Shown: piece by piece, positions 12,030 through 24,689 of the stretch | How positions within the stretch are numbered: position 1 is the stretch's first letter | Layout of the letters: every line of letters begins with the position of its first letter | DNA from: Argentina anserina | Lineage: Eukaryota > Streptophyta > Magnoliopsida > Rosales > Rosaceae | Direction: 5' to 3' | Length of the DNA: 64,000 bases | Assembly (NCBI RefSeq): GCF_933775445.1 | Contig: NC_065872.1 | Coordinates: 8,990,001 to 9,054,000 of the forward strand | Notes under the pieces: generated by a model | Seen by the model: the letters and a program-made list of their open reading frames with translations, nothing else | The model's database searches: none | What the model was told of the DNA's origin: nothing | Program-made: the position numbers and the translations under genes

Positions 12030-13220
12030 CTAAACAAACTTAGTAAAGATTATATTCTAACTATATGCATATTAGTGTATAATTGTTAAGGATGATCACA
12101 AGGTACATTGCTCAACTCAAGACAATGATTAGAATAACAGCTTAGTGAATCACATGCACCTAAGAATTATATATCCCTAACAACAGTTGTCTTGGTTTTA
12201 GATATTGATTTCTATAATTTGTACAACAGTACATACGAAGCATGCTAATTTTAATTTACATCGGAAATTAAACTAATTCTTTGCCAAAATATAAATTGAT
12301 GGATATGGCATGGCCTGGCCTGGCCCGCCGACAAATAGATCAGTACGATAAGTGGGTACCTTTGAAACAGCATCAAACAAGCCTAGACTGCCCAGAGGAT
12401 CTAGAAATCCCAATTATACACACAGAGGATCAATTGTGATTTTTTTTCATCCTAGATTTATCTCATTTCATTATTTCAATTAACCGATGGGAAAAGTTTA
12501 GGAAATCCTGCATTCTTTGTATGTGTATATTGTAATGATAGATCATGGTTGGTTTGTGGCTTTGTGAGTTATTGATATTCTTTCGAAGTTGGTGCTCATT
12601 GTACAACAATAAACATAGGAATAGATAACTAAGATAAGAGAAATAATAAGAAAAAATGCAATAGATGAAAACCACTGTATCACTCCCTACCCAATGACAG
12701 TACGAGTGGTAAACCAAAACTAATTAAAAAGGACTACAAAAAGGGGTTTAGGGGAGTGATTCTAAATAGATAGGATATACTTTATCAAAACAAAATAGTC
12801 AAGGGGTACATACACGATTATAATTGCAGATGCTAGAGATTGTTCGTTTGTTTTTTCTACAATTTTTGTTATATACAGTACATTATTTTAAAAAATATAT
12901 ATTTTAGTGTTATTTTCTGCATCCTATTAGTTTGAAAAAAAAAACACATTACATGTATGTTTTTTGATATGGGAATTATATATACATATGTCAATATGAA
13001 CTAGCAATTACTACATTCAACTCATCACATATAGAATTAAAGTTCTAAACATCTTTATCTTTTGAAGAAAAACAACAAATGTACATTGTATGCCTAAGAA
13101 AAAGCATGCAAGACCTAACACAATGATTATTATAGCCACAAATAACTGAAATAAGTGCAAATTAAGCTAATAGATATAGTCATATAGACAAAATATTTCT
13201 CCCTATTTTAGGTGGGGGAG
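12030..13220. other. A+T-rich intergenic DNA
   Basis: Probably contains the promoter of the minus-strand DUF863-like gene at its left end. No coding region, RNA gene or element boundary is recognisable in the rest. Confidence 0.45.
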
Positions 13221-13922
13221 AATTCAACAAACGGTACCTCAATTATTGGTTATTCTAATTTTTAGTACCTCATATTTGAAAATTATTGTATTAATACCTC
13301 AAGTTTTATTTCAACCTAATTTTAGTTCGTTCCATCAATTAACGTCATTTGTGGCTTCATCTCTCATTAATTTATAAGGGCATTTTCGTCACTTCATTAT
13401 TTTTCGATTCCATATTTTATTTTCTTTCAATTTCAACTTTTTTTTAACCAAGTTAATTAATTCATATCATTATAAAATTAATGAGCATTCTTCATTTACC
13501 ACAACTATTACAAACAAACTAAAGTTCGCAATTACAAAATAAACCAGTATGTATTTCATATTGTATGTGTTCACCAACCAACACCATATTGTTATAATAA
13601 TATGCTCAAAAACTCTATCATAGGTATTTAAATATTTTAAAAGCAAAATAAAATGCTTATATAACTATTCGTTAATTTGAATGGTATAAAATGTTGGCTA
13701 TAAAGTAAGTGAAATCAGTGAAAAATAAAATGACGAAAATGCCCTTAAAATTTGGTATGAAATAAAGTCATTAACGGTGTTAATTGACGAAAATAACTAA
13801 AATTAACATAAAATAGAAAATTGAGGTAACAATGGGATAATTTTTAAATGTAAGATACTAAAAATTATAATGACTAATAATTGAGATAATAGCTAATAAT
13901 TGAGATAATGCTAGTTGAATTT
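13221..13922. mobile_element. Foldback element / long-armed MITE, ~700 bp
   Basis: The two ends are imperfect inverted copies of each other for about 190 bp. Left arm words, in order: AATTCAAC, ACCTCAATTATTGG, ATTTTTAGTACCTCA, TACCTCAA, TAATTTTAGTT, GTCAATTAAC-like, AAGGGCATTTTCGTCA. The right arm has the reverse complements in mirrored order (TGACGAAAATGCCCTT at about 13731, then TTGAGGTAAC, GTTGAATT at the end). The middle is A+T-rich with no coding. Long inverted arms without a transposase point to a non-autonomous DNA transposon, perhaps Mutator-like. I could not fix a target duplication, so the end points are accurate to about 10 bp. Confidence 0.7.
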
Positions 13923-14401
13923 ACACTTTAGTGGAGTAGGTTCCCGGTCATATAGTCATATAGATAATGTAAAAAAGGGACAGATTGGAATGGAAGAACT
14001 AAACCAAATAACTATACAATGTATGGCCCCTAGCTAGCTGGGAATTAGTTTAATTTGAAATCTAGAAAAGAAGGATGGATTAGCTAGGTTGCATTTTAAC
14101 AAGTTAATTACTCAAATAAAACAAGTGCGATGAGATTGATCGTCGGTACGTCCAGCTAGCCGGCCTTTCTGCCCGGTCGTGGTTATCAAGAAGACGATGA
14201 ATAACATATAACTTAATTATATACAAGCGTTAACATGCAGTGCATGTTTCTTGTAGGAAAGGTAGCTGCTGCTGTTGCTGCGAGGTAGTGTTAGCTTGTG
14301 TGGAGTTTCGTGATCAATGATCTCCAGCTCCAGCTATTTCATTCCCTTCTTCTTCTTACACTGTTGTCACCTCGTGATCCATCGTGGAAATGTGGAATTG
14401 T

Positions 14402-14426
14402 GAGAGAGAGAGAGAGAGAGAGAGAG
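14402..14426. repeat. (GA)n microsatellite
   Basis: About 12 uninterrupted GA units followed by an imperfect purine run. Frames read through it on both strands are repeat artefacts. Confidence 0.95.
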
Positions 14427-14429
14427 CGA

Positions 14430-15370
14430 TAGAGACAGAGGTGGGTCTCGGTGGGTGGGTGGGTGAATGGACATGGAAGCACGCGTTGCCGGTTCTCGGA
14501 GGAGCAGCCGTATGGGGCGGTGGGTCCATTGGGTTTGCTGACCGAAAAAGCCTGCAGACTTGCTCAGGGTGATGATGTGATAAGCTACAACGCCCCTGTT
14601 TCGTTGGTCCATCCTCGATCGGACCCACGACCTCCACTTGATTCCATGCCGGAGCTAGCTAGGTTTTGATTTTTCAAAAACCATCAATCACCTAGCAATT
14701 GGTTGGTTGTTGGTGAAACCGTGACAAACCCTAAAACTTCGTGTTGGTGCGAACAAGGATGTTTGGCAGGATGGGGTCTCCGTGCATTGTGGAGCTCCGT
14801 AGAGAGGTGAAACCTAAGTTTCGCGTTGGCGGTGTAGAGCCTTCAGCTCTACAGACCGTATGTTGGTGTGGTGATGGCGGTGTAGGCACGCAGAGTCGGT
14901 GGTCTCACTCTCTCTGTTGTTAGAATCGTGATTGTGTTTCTCCCAAGTTCCGGTTGAGTTGTTTTTCGGATGAGAGTACTATGCGGGTTGTCGGTTGACA
15001 AATTCGGGCTATGAAGATGAATCGTGCGTCGGTAGATTAGGCGGTGGTTGATCAGAAGTTTTTGTGTCCAAGGATGCCAATCAGTCTTGGTCGGCGTTGG
15101 AAAACTAGATCTAGGTGGATCTGGCAGAAAGGGAATAGCAGGCGCATATCACAACCTCCAGATGCCGTGCTGGGCTCTGTGCGGTGGTTTCTTGTCGCCG
15201 ACAAAGAAGCTCCAATCTGGGTCAGGAGCTCGAGTCTGGTGGGCTTGGGCGACTTGGTTGGGTCTGTTTGGACCTACAACCTCTTTTGGGCTCGGGTCTA
15301 ATGGTGTGGGTTTTTAGGCCCATTACTTGTGGTTTGGTTAATGTTCTGGTTACCGTAGGGTCAAAAATAA
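14430..15370. other. G-rich stretch of unknown origin, no gene
   Basis: Base composition changes sharply here to G- and GC-rich between A+T-rich flanks. Phrases such as GGCGTTGG, GATCTAGGTGGATCTGG and GGGCTCGGGTCTAATGGTGTGGG give the texture of a retrotransposon leader or LINE 5' region. No long frame or domain is present. It may be a decayed retroelement fragment; the short overlapping frames are not convincing genes. Confidence 0.35.
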
Positions 15371-16455
15371 TTTATATTGTATTTTAACTTATTGTTATAC
15401 TTTTATGAGTCGTAGAGTAAGTTTTTTATTTTATTTTATTTATGTTTCATTTTAAGGATAGTTCTTAAATAATAGACATATATTATGTACTAAGTTTGAA
15501 TTTCGGTTCAAAACCTCTTATTTGTAGCACGACAATAACATAAGAGTATATAATGATTATTCAAGTCTTCATTTTATAAATATCCCAATGAATTTCAGAA
15601 AAAAAAAAATTGGTGCGAACAGTATGCGGTTCCATTTGTTCATAATTAAGTTTGAAAGTGTGGAATACATTCAATACATTGTTGATTTATTTTTATTTTA
15701 CTAAAAAAGATTTATTCCGACAGTGCCTTCTCATGTTTTTCCGTTAGTCAACATTCGGGATCGTGATTGTATATCATTCTTCAATAAAAATAATTTGTAT
15801 ATTTTAATACTCTGATCAAGTGTATTAATCAAAATTCCGCGAATATGATTAATTGTCATGTCATTGTCGAGTGAATTCTTAACCAATGTCGGCAAGTCAT
15901 GCTAGTCCTATGTATAGTTTGTATTTCTCCAAATAGAGAATAGATATTTCAAATATATGAATAATTTTGCCATGGGGTTTTGACTTCTAAATAAAATTCG
16001 TAATCACGTTTAAGATTTAGTGTTGAATTTTTGCAAATATATATGCACAAACATGTACGTACCTTCTATCACGGGTTGATTTTCAATTTAGTCACATATT
16101 ACTGTAATCTAATTCAATTGAATATTTAATGGAATTATAGGAGCATCTATAGGTGCTATATCCTTTGTTCACGTTGCATTTCAATGATATCTTAATGAGC
16201 GTTTTTTGGACAAAATTATTATAATGAAGCTAAACAGCCTCAACTCCCATTAAAAAATAACAAATAAACTGGCATGTATCTAGATCTTCCGGTAATTAAG
16301 TAACTTTTTACACCAAAGATGTTAGCTTATGATCAAATGCCGGGATCACGTACTCATTCCCTCATGTTCAATGTGTTGTTCTTAATTTCAACTTCTTTAG
16401 AGTGGGCTGCTCGAAAGACTCTTCTTACAAATTAGTCTTTCCGTATAATTAAATA
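15371..16455. other. A+T-rich intergenic DNA
   Basis: No gene or clear repeat recognised. It is the left flank of the copia insertion. Confidence 0.45.
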
Positions 16456-16460
16456 AATAT

Positions 16461-16645
16461 TATTTCAGAGAATTACTATTATACTTTTATGTGTGTTTTA
16501 ACCTAATAAGTTTTATGTTAGGAGATATATTAACATCTCCGTAATAGATTAAGACTCCGAATCATACGAGATTGTGGTTTTTTGTATTGCCTATATATAG
16601 GTCCTCATATCATTCAATAATACACAATTATTTCATTCTACATCA
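16461..16645 (+). repeat. Left LTR of copia element 1
   Basis: 185 bp, ending CATCA. Its first bases are mutated (TATTTC against TGTTCTG in the right LTR). It contains a promoter-like CTATATATAGG at about 16590 and ends at the primer-binding region. Confidence 0.93.
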
Positions 16646-17330
16646 TGTTATCACGCACTTTGCCCTATATCCCTGAAACTTTTAGAGCCCCAGAATGTTT
16701 TTTACCGCCGACCGCCTTCATCTCCGGCATCTTCCGGTCAGCGCTCCTCGTCGGCGCAACCCCTGCCCACAACCTTGCATGCCACCCCTGCAACCAGCCC
16801 CTACACGCAACCCCGCAGGGACTCATTCACATTCGCTCCGCAAAAATATCTTTTTGCCCCGCAAGACCCCGCATTAAAGAATTCAAAATTGCTCCTCCCG
16901 CATATTCACGCAAGAAACGTGAACTTTACAAGCAAGGTCTTCGCTCAAGAGAAGCTACTCCCGTCTACTACAAACCTTCAAATGTAAAGTTTTCATAAAC
17001 GTTCCCGCTTTTGAACGTATAGATATATTATATCAGGCGCTATTAGCCTTCTTTTTGTCTTTATTCCGGCCTTTCTTATAACGCTGATGAGATTATAGAG
17101 GGATGGGTTTCCCTTCTTGGTCGATGTTTTCTATGTGATAGTCCTGGGGGAGTTACGATTGTTTTGAAAGGGAACTTAATCGATTTTCGTGTGGTCGCTT
17201 GAGTGCACCGCTGTTTTGGGTGTGATCGCGAGTATCGCCGTTTGCATCGATTTTTCTTGTGACCATATACGTCACCCCTTCTAATTCCAATTATACTTGA
17301 ATCTAATCGATTTTGTATTCGTTTTTGTAG

Positions 17331-18397
17331 ATGTCATCGTCATCTCGACCGTAATTTGGCCTTCTTGATCTAGAAGGAAAGGAATACCACCGCTGGGTTT
17401 CCGTCATCGAGCTCGTTTTCGAGAGCCGAGTGATAGAAGACATGTTTGCCGACCCTCTTGCTGACTTCCCACCCATGGTCAAGACTCAAACTCTCATCTT
17501 CATGAGACGTCACATCCATGCAACTCTCAAGAGGCAATTCTTGAACGTAAAAGATCCTAAAAAATTATGGGACAAACTACGCTTGCGGTACAATAACATT
17601 CATGATAAGCTTCTCCCTGAATTGACCGTTGGATGAGATAACATCCGTTATTGGTCTATAAGAGAGTGGATGACTTTAATCATGATATGCTATGCATGTA
17701 ATCTGATCTTGGCACCATTGGTCTCATCAAGACCGACCTACATCTTCTCAATAAGACATTGGACATGTTTCCAATCAACTATGAGGTTCAAGCTCATACA
17801 TACCGCACTCATGTAGAGGAAGGGAAGATCCGGTCTTTCGCCGACTTAATGGCGCTCTTGGCTAAGAAGGAGAGACATTCTGAGATCCTCCTCAACAACA
17901 ATAATAGACCTGTTGGCACTAAAAAGATTTCTACGCCACAGTCTAACTATGGGAAAGCTCCTAAGCAAAAGAATCAATCAAGGAACGCTGCATACCAGCA
18001 CCAAAACAACAACTCTCATGGTGGGAGGCAACAAGGCCGGTCTCGGCCTAAGTCTAATACTTGGACTCGTGATGGTGGCAGTCCCGCACCCTCCGGGGGA
18101 AGCTGTCCCCGTCCAAAACCTCAAGGAGGCCGTACGCCTCCTCATGCCTCCACTTCTAGCAATGGAAAGTCTCCATGCTTCAAATGTGGCTCCTTCAAGC
18201 ACTTTAATCGTGATTGTCACGCTAGCACAGAGATGATCAAGGCATATTCCGCCTACAAGAAGTTTCTACAACCCGAATCGAATCATGTGGATGAGGATCC
18301 TGAGATTGAGACTCACCACATCTCCATGAAGCCCGAGCCCCTTGCTTCAAAGGCTAGGCCTCTGGCCGCTACCATGGATACTCCCAACTTTGATTAG
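17331..18397 (+). pseudogene. copia element 1 gag (capsid/nucleocapsid), broken
   Basis: The frame opens at ATG 17331 but meets a TAA seven codons later. The gag-like text continues (LLDLEGKEYHRW ... KDPKKLWDKLRLRYN) to a stop near 17634, shifts frame, and resumes at 17759 to the end at 18397. Near the end is a zinc knuckle CFKCGSFKHFNRDC (CX2CX4HX4C), which binds RNA in the particle, preceded by a basic Gly/Pro/Arg-rich stretch. The ATG is directly preceded by TTTTTGTAG, a good 3' splice site. The element is not functional. Confidence 0.88.
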
Positions 18398-19341
18398 TCG
18401 TTTTAGCTTTTTTAGCTTTATGATTAAAGTATTGTTATGGCAGACCACCATTGTTATTTTCATTGACTTTGTAATAGTCTTTTGATTTTGGAATTAGAAG
18501 TTCATGTGTGATGTATTTAAGATTGACATTCAATAAAATTTCTCATTTTCTTGCTTACAAGACGACCTCTTTGAGAATTTTATTTACCTTACACTTAGCA
18601 TGATGATCAACATGTGCAACTCACGTGGTTTTAAAATTTGACGCTTTTGGGTTACATGAGACCCCAATAGCACTACATTGTGAATTTGGAACTTCAAATT
18701 TGGAAAATGGCCCTCGGAACGTAAAAAACGACGTCATTTTTCCCTTGGCCGTACCCGGTTACCATTTCGGCGTTTCCAGAACGTTTTCCGGCATCTTGCT
18801 GGCATATTCACTGCCTTCTGGCCATTTTCCGGTGCTTTCGGCACCGCCATCCGGTTCCTGTCGGACCTGCAGCTCCGGCCTCCATACCGGCCATCTCCGG
18901 CCGCCGCAGGCCGGTTTTCTGGCAATCGGTGCCACCGGATTCCGGTGAGTTATCCGGCGATTTTTTCATCGTTTCTCATCATTTTCCGGCATATTTCCAG
19001 CAGATGCTGCCACATTTTCCTAGTCCAAATTTCACCCGGTTTTGAGTTCTTTTGATATGGTTTTCCGGTTTTCTCCAAGTCCGTTATAGACACTCACCGA
19101 CACTCTTTGTGTGTGTTTCCACACCATTTTGGATAGTTTCTACCACCCTAGTTTGCTGTTTGGTATTTCACTGCTTCAATACCATGATTTCCAACTCTTT
19201 AGTTGAAGAATGTAGTACTATTGCCATGTGATACATTCAATGGGGTCGCACTTTGTTCCGATTCCCTTTCTTACAATATTCTACGGCGTATTGTATAGAA
19301 TTATTCCCGTGTCCCTGACTCTCTTAATTGTCATTTTGTAG
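18398..19341 (+). other. Unusual 0.94-kb spacer between gag and pol of copia element 1
   Basis: Most plant copia elements run gag and pol in one frame. Here a TAG ends gag and the protease starts 944 bp later at an ATG preceded by CATTTTGTAG, again a good 3' splice site. The spacer contains many TTTTCCGG/CCGGTT words (18740-19070) and no recognisable domain; a 107-codon frame at 18625-18948 matches nothing I know. It could be an intron-like region, captured host DNA or a nested decayed insertion. Confidence 0.6.
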
Positions 19342-22300
19342 ATGTCCTGCGACGAAATTGAATGTCTAGCTGATTGCGGAACGACCCACACTGTCCTACG
19401 GCACAAGCAGTTGTTCACGGATCTAGTGTTTTCAACTTCTTCGATGACTACAATGATTGGCTCGAAATCCGTCATTCAAGGAAAAGACACTGCTTCTTTC
19501 ATGTTGCCTAATGCTACCACTCTCAACGTCGTAGGCGCTCTTTATGCGCCGAAGTCTCCCTGCACCTTGCTAAGTTTTAAGGACATATGTGCCAATGGTT
19601 TTCACCTCGATACTTATGTTGAGAATTGAGAGGAATATCTTTGTGTTACCTCTGAGAAAGCAGGCAAGCGCCGTATCTTAGAGAAGATGCCGAGTCTTGG
19701 GAATGGTTTGTATCTTATTTCCATTCGAATCTTTGAATCATATGTGGTTGAACGCAACTTTTGTGATTCAGACTCTTATATGCTTTAGCATGCCCGTCTC
19801 GGGCACCCTGGACGTGATATGATGATTAGAATTCTTAAGAATTCACATGGTCATCCATTTTTCAAGTCCCGGAAGTGATTGGAGGATCACCTCACCCATG
19901 CTCCACACGGTGAGGCCGTGCCTACTCGTGCACCGCACGGTGTGGCCGAGCATGCCTCTCTCGGCAGCTCTACGGCTTTCATGCCGTCGATGGCGACATC
20001 CCCTCCTTCACAAGAGCTTGTGATGCCTCACATGCTTTCTAATGCCTCCATGGCAATTTCTGATGCCCATCGCTCGTTTTGCAAAGCTTGTTCTCTTGCT
20101 AAATTTCAAGGAAGTCCTTCTTTTGCTAAGGTTTCAACTGAGAACATTCCATTCTTATAACGTATCCAAGGTAACATTTGTGGACCTATTCAACCAGAAT
20201 GCAGACTTTTTTCGATATTTTATGGTTTTAGTTGATGCATCGACGCGCCGGTCACACATCGCTTTGCTATCCACAAGGAATGCTGCATTTGCTAAGTTTT
20301 TAGCTGAAATCATCAAACTTCGGGCTCACCACCCCGGCTATCCTATCAAATCCATTCGTTTGGATAATGTGGAGAATTCACCTCTAAAACTTTTGATGAT
20401 TACTGCATGTCTATTGGGATCGAAGTTGAACATCTCATTCCTCATGTTCATTCACAGAACGGTCTAGCAAAGGCTACGATCAAGCGTATTCAGCTTGTTG
20501 CTCGGGCCATGGTTATGGGTACTAACCTGCCGGTCTCTGCGTGGGGATATGCAGTGTTGCATGCAGCGACACTTATTCATTTCCGACCCACGGCTAACCA
20601 AGTGTTTAGTGCGTACCATATGGTAACTGGTTACGAACCCATTATTTCACACTTACGCATTTTTGGTTGCGCCGTTTATGTGCCTATTACACCTCCACTG
20701 CGTACTAAGATGGGTCCTCAGAGACGATTAGGTATCTATGTTGGATATAATTCCCCAACCACCAGAGATCTCTTTACTACAAGATTTGCAGATTGTCACT
20801 TTGATGAGACATGCTTCCCGTCGTTAGGGGGAGATTATCATTCTAAATGAACGTCATGAATTGACGTGGTGTGTCCCCACTATGTCTCATTATGATCCCC
20901 GCACTGCTCAAAGCGAGTTAGAAGTGCAACGCATTATCGACCTCTAGAAAGTCGCGGATTCGATGCCCGACGGCTTTGTAGATATTGCTAAAGTGTCGAG
21001 ATCGAACATACCCGCTGCAAATGTACCGGCACGGTTGGATGTCCCGAAATACGAGCGTGGAAGACAAGCTCCTGGACCTAGCAACGTTGGCACCGCCCCT
21101 GACAGTGGGACGGAGGCCGGCGGCGGCACCACCGTACCCCGTGGTGTTGCCGGCGCCCCTTGTGGCGACGATGCCGAGATGGCCCGGCATGGATCAACTT
21201 CGGCCTCGGCTCCTCAAAGGAAAGGGGGAGACCGATAAATTCTAGGGATTCAAAGCCTAAAAAGAAGCGAATGACTAAGGCACAACGCGTCATCAACAAT
21301 GATCACCATCGTATGAAGTTGTCTCTGATTACAGCTATGTCCATGAATCAACTCAAGTGTTACCATGGGATGCTATGGAACTTTGTTTGATGCCAGAGAA
21401 CAACGAAATCTCAGTGAACTACACAAGTGAGCAGTCGGTCCGAAACCGAGCCACTACATGCATTGATGACGTTTTTGCTTATTCCGTCGCACATGAGATC
21501 ATATCTGAAGACGACGTTGAACCTTGCTCTGTAGCTGAATGCGAACGCAGAGCAGATTGGCCGAAGTGGAAGGAAGCAATCTAGGCAGAACTTGACTCAT
21601 TAGCGAAGAGAGAAGTCTTCAGAAAGGTTGAATTGACTCCAAGAGATGTCAAACCAGTTGGACATAAATGGGTCTTCGTTCGTAAGCGTAATGAGATAAA
21701 CGAGATCGTGCGTTATAAGGTAAGACTCATGGCGCAAGGATTCTCACAACGACCTGACATTGACTATGAAAAGACTTATTCTCCTGTTATGGACATCATT
21801 ACCTTCCACTACCTTATTAGTCTGGTAGTGTCCGAAAGACTAACATGCAGCTTATGGATGTGGTCACAGCTTATCTCTATGGGGATCTTGACGCAGAGAT
21901 ATACATGAAGTCCTTTACCTCCACCAAGTGCCTCCAGACCACGAAGTACTCATGCAGTCAGATTACGTCGTTCGTTATACGGGTTGAAGCAATCCGGAAG
22001 AATGTGATACAATCAGTTGCATCGATACTTGGTGAGAAGAGGTTATAAGAATGATGAACTATGTCCATGTGTGTTCATACGAAAGACAAATTCTGGATTC
22101 GTCATCGTTGCGGTCTACATTAATGACATGACCATAATTGGTACTCTTGATGAGATTGAAGAGACCGTGTCTTATTTGAAGTCGGAATTTGAGATGAAAG
22201 ACCTAGGGAGGACGAAATTATGCCTCGGCCTTGAGCTTGTGCATAGGGTCGACGACATCTTAGTCCATCAGTCGAATTACACGCAAAAGATGCTTCGACG

Positions 22301-22891
22301 TTTCAATATGGATCTATGCAGTCCATTGTCTACTCCCATGGTCGTCCAAAGTCTATATTTCAAGAAGGATCCATTCCGTCCTAAAGAGGATGATGAAGAA
22401 GTTCTTGGTCCTGAAGTTCCATACCTTAGTGCAATTGGGGCACTATTGTATCTTGCTCAATGCACTAGACTGGATATATCTTTCGCAGTGAACTTATTAG
22501 CTAGATTTAGCTCTGCGCCTACGCTACGTCATTGGAATGGAATCAAGCATTTGTTTCGGTACTTGAAAGGTTCCCTTGACATGGGATTGTTCTACCCCTA
22601 TTGCACAGAGAACACCGCCATGGAATCAAGCAAACTCTTGTTGCTACTTCTTCGAATCACGCGGAGATCATCGCTCTCCATGAAACAGTTAAAGAATATG
22701 TTTGGCTACGATCACTTATTCGCCTTATTCGTGATTCTTGTGGATTAGTCTCTACAACTGATCAACCTACATGCATTTATGAAGATAATGCTGCTTGCAT
22801 AGAGCAGACAAAGTTAGGTTTCATCAAGGGAGACAACATCAAGCATATTTCGCCCAAGTTCTTCTACAATGTTCAACAACAGAAGTTTTGA
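19342..22891 (+). pseudogene. copia element 1 pol: protease, integrase, RT, RNase H (broken)
   Basis: Protease lies at about 19342-19630 with active-site-like LADCGTT. The GAG pre-integrase motif HARLGHPGRD is near 19790. The integrase core is at about 20160-20480 (VDASTRR, IRLDN) and its C-terminal part LRIFGCAVYVP near 20660. Reverse transcriptase spans about 21590-22130 (HKWVFVRKRN, RLMAQGFSQRPDIDYEKTYS, LMDVVTAYLYGDL, then YINDM in place of the usual YVDDM). RNase H lies at about 22620-22890 (YEDNAACI). At least three stops (19627, 19786, 21582) and several frame shifts separate these pieces. In the RT motif the first catalytic Asp is Asn. Confidence 0.9.
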
Positions 22892-23200
22892 ATGTTCAAA
22901 TTAATCAAGTGAGTTCATATCCAATGTTGCGGATTTGTTCACCAAGTCTTTGCCTAAATCTACTTTTGTGAAACATGTGAAGAGCATTGGCATGCGTCAT
23001 TTGTCGGAACTTTAGAGTTTGGTAGACTTCAGGGGGAGTCTACATCACATGTTAAGATCTTTAAGTAGTTGGTGCATTGTGCTCTTTTTCCCTTCGATCA
23101 AGCTTTTGTTTTACCCAAGATGTTTTTGTTTTGTTTGACAAGGTTTTTACCGAGACAACGTTGTGCGCCATGCAACCTAGGCATGCGACACAAGGCGGAG

Positions 23201-23385
23201 TGTTCTGAGAGAATTAGTATTCTACCTTTGTGTGTGTCTTAGCCTAATAAGTTTCATGTTAGGAGATAAATTAGCATCTCCGTAATATATTAGGATTCCG
23301 AATCCTACGAGATTGTGGTTTTTGTAATGCCTATATATAGGCCCCCATATCATTCAATAATACACAATTATTTCATTCTGCATCA
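23201..23385 (+). repeat. Right LTR of copia element 1
   Basis: 185 bp, starting TGTTCTGAGAG and ending CTGCATCA, followed by the AATAT target duplication. Preceded by the polypurine tract. Confidence 0.95.
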
Positions 23386-23390
23386 AATAT

Positions 23391-24680
23391 TAGCTTTTAA
23401 GATTTATAACGATTTAAAAGTATTGGATGAGTGTAAGGTCGGCAAAGGACAATTATGTAGGATATTGTAATAAACATACTTTTATTTTGTTTTTATACTT
23501 GAATTCATTAAATTTTACTCCATAAATTTTCTATTATACCCAATTATTGTGTGGAGAGATTGTTTTCAAGATATGAAATTGTTTCAATAACAATATAAAG
23601 TGTGTTCATAGAAATATCCAGTACATATAGAAAGAAAACATATATACATAATTCCATGTATGATGCATGCGTGCCATCAAAGGTTAAAGATGCCAAAGAA
23701 ATACACCTTACACAAAGTTTTCTCTTTGGTAAAGACAAAAGTTATTTTTTTCATACAATTGTAATTGGGATGCATATTTTTCTACACGATCATCATCATT
23801 TCTCCTTTTGTTTCCTAATTTCTGCTAAGTAAATTTTTTCCTCAAAGTTATTGTGCATATTAGAAAGTAGCACATGTATGTATGTATGTATAAATATTGT
23901 TTAATCTACTTTGGTTTTGTGTAGTTGTATAGCGAATTAGATAATAATGAATAATGAAGATTCTTCTTGAGACGTGGAGATGTCATGGTTTTCATGTTAA
24001 TTATTCCTCCTCTACATTAAGTAGTAAGTACTGCCACGGCCCTCTATCCTCAGTACAAATTATTGGTTATATACTTATATTATTTATATATCGCGGGCTG
24101 TATTAATTTTTTTAAATAACGGGCTGTATTAATTATAAGACTAAACTGTCAATCGATTATAAAACTATATATAGATCAATAATTTCACTAGCCATATTCC
24201 GGGAACCAAACATGCATCAATCTAGCAATGTTTAAAAATAATTACAAAAGCTAATGATGATGTATTGTGCGTGGAATCTTCGATTCAATGATAATGGTGT
24301 TGTGTTGTTACTGGTGGTTCTTGCATAAAGCTATCTCATGCATTGAGTTCTAATTAATCAGAAGCTCTGTGAATTAGGTTGTGATCTCTTGCCAAGAAGA
24401 AATTTTATAACAAGAATGAACCAATTAGTCACTGTTGATGCTTAACTATGTAATCAACTAGAATGTTTACGACGATTATCTTCATGGATCGGCTTTCATA
24501 TGTTCGAAGACACTAATTTCACATTAAAAATTAAAAATTAAAAATGTGATTACATCATCCATCTCAAGCCTAAAGGGACAAATGCGGCTGTTGTCCGGAC
24601 TCCAGAAAAAGATATTGGGCCAAAGTGGCAAATATTGGTCTTCAAGGAGTTTGTAGGTTGCCTAGTGTTGGAATATATAT
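23391..24680. other. A+T-rich intergenic DNA
   Basis: Contains a short (TATG)n run at about 23877-23891 and small duplicated phrases (CGGGCTGTATTAAT at about 24095 and 24121). No gene recognised. Confidence 0.45.
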
Positions 24681-24689
24681 CATATATTG

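Larger units (their letters stand above)
16461..23385 (+). mobile_element. Ty1/copia LTR retrotransposon, old and defective (6.9 kb)
   Basis: A complete structure: 5-bp target duplication AATAT at 16456-16460 and 23386-23390, two 185-bp LTRs, a primer-binding region directly after the left LTR (TGTTATCACGCAC, 16646 on), a GC-rich leader, gag with a zinc knuckle, then protease, integrase, reverse transcriptase and RNase H in copia order, and a polypurine tract (AAGGCGGAG, 23192-23200) before the right LTR. A second purine run, AGGGGGAG, lies near 23031. The LTRs differ at roughly 20 positions by eye, so the insertion is millions of years old. Stops and frameshifts in both gag and pol mean it cannot move by itself. 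Confidence 0.95.

Noticed and set aside
14356..14669. Several overlapping frames on both strands
   Set aside because: They read through the GA microsatellite; repeat peptides such as SLSLSLS or RERERE.
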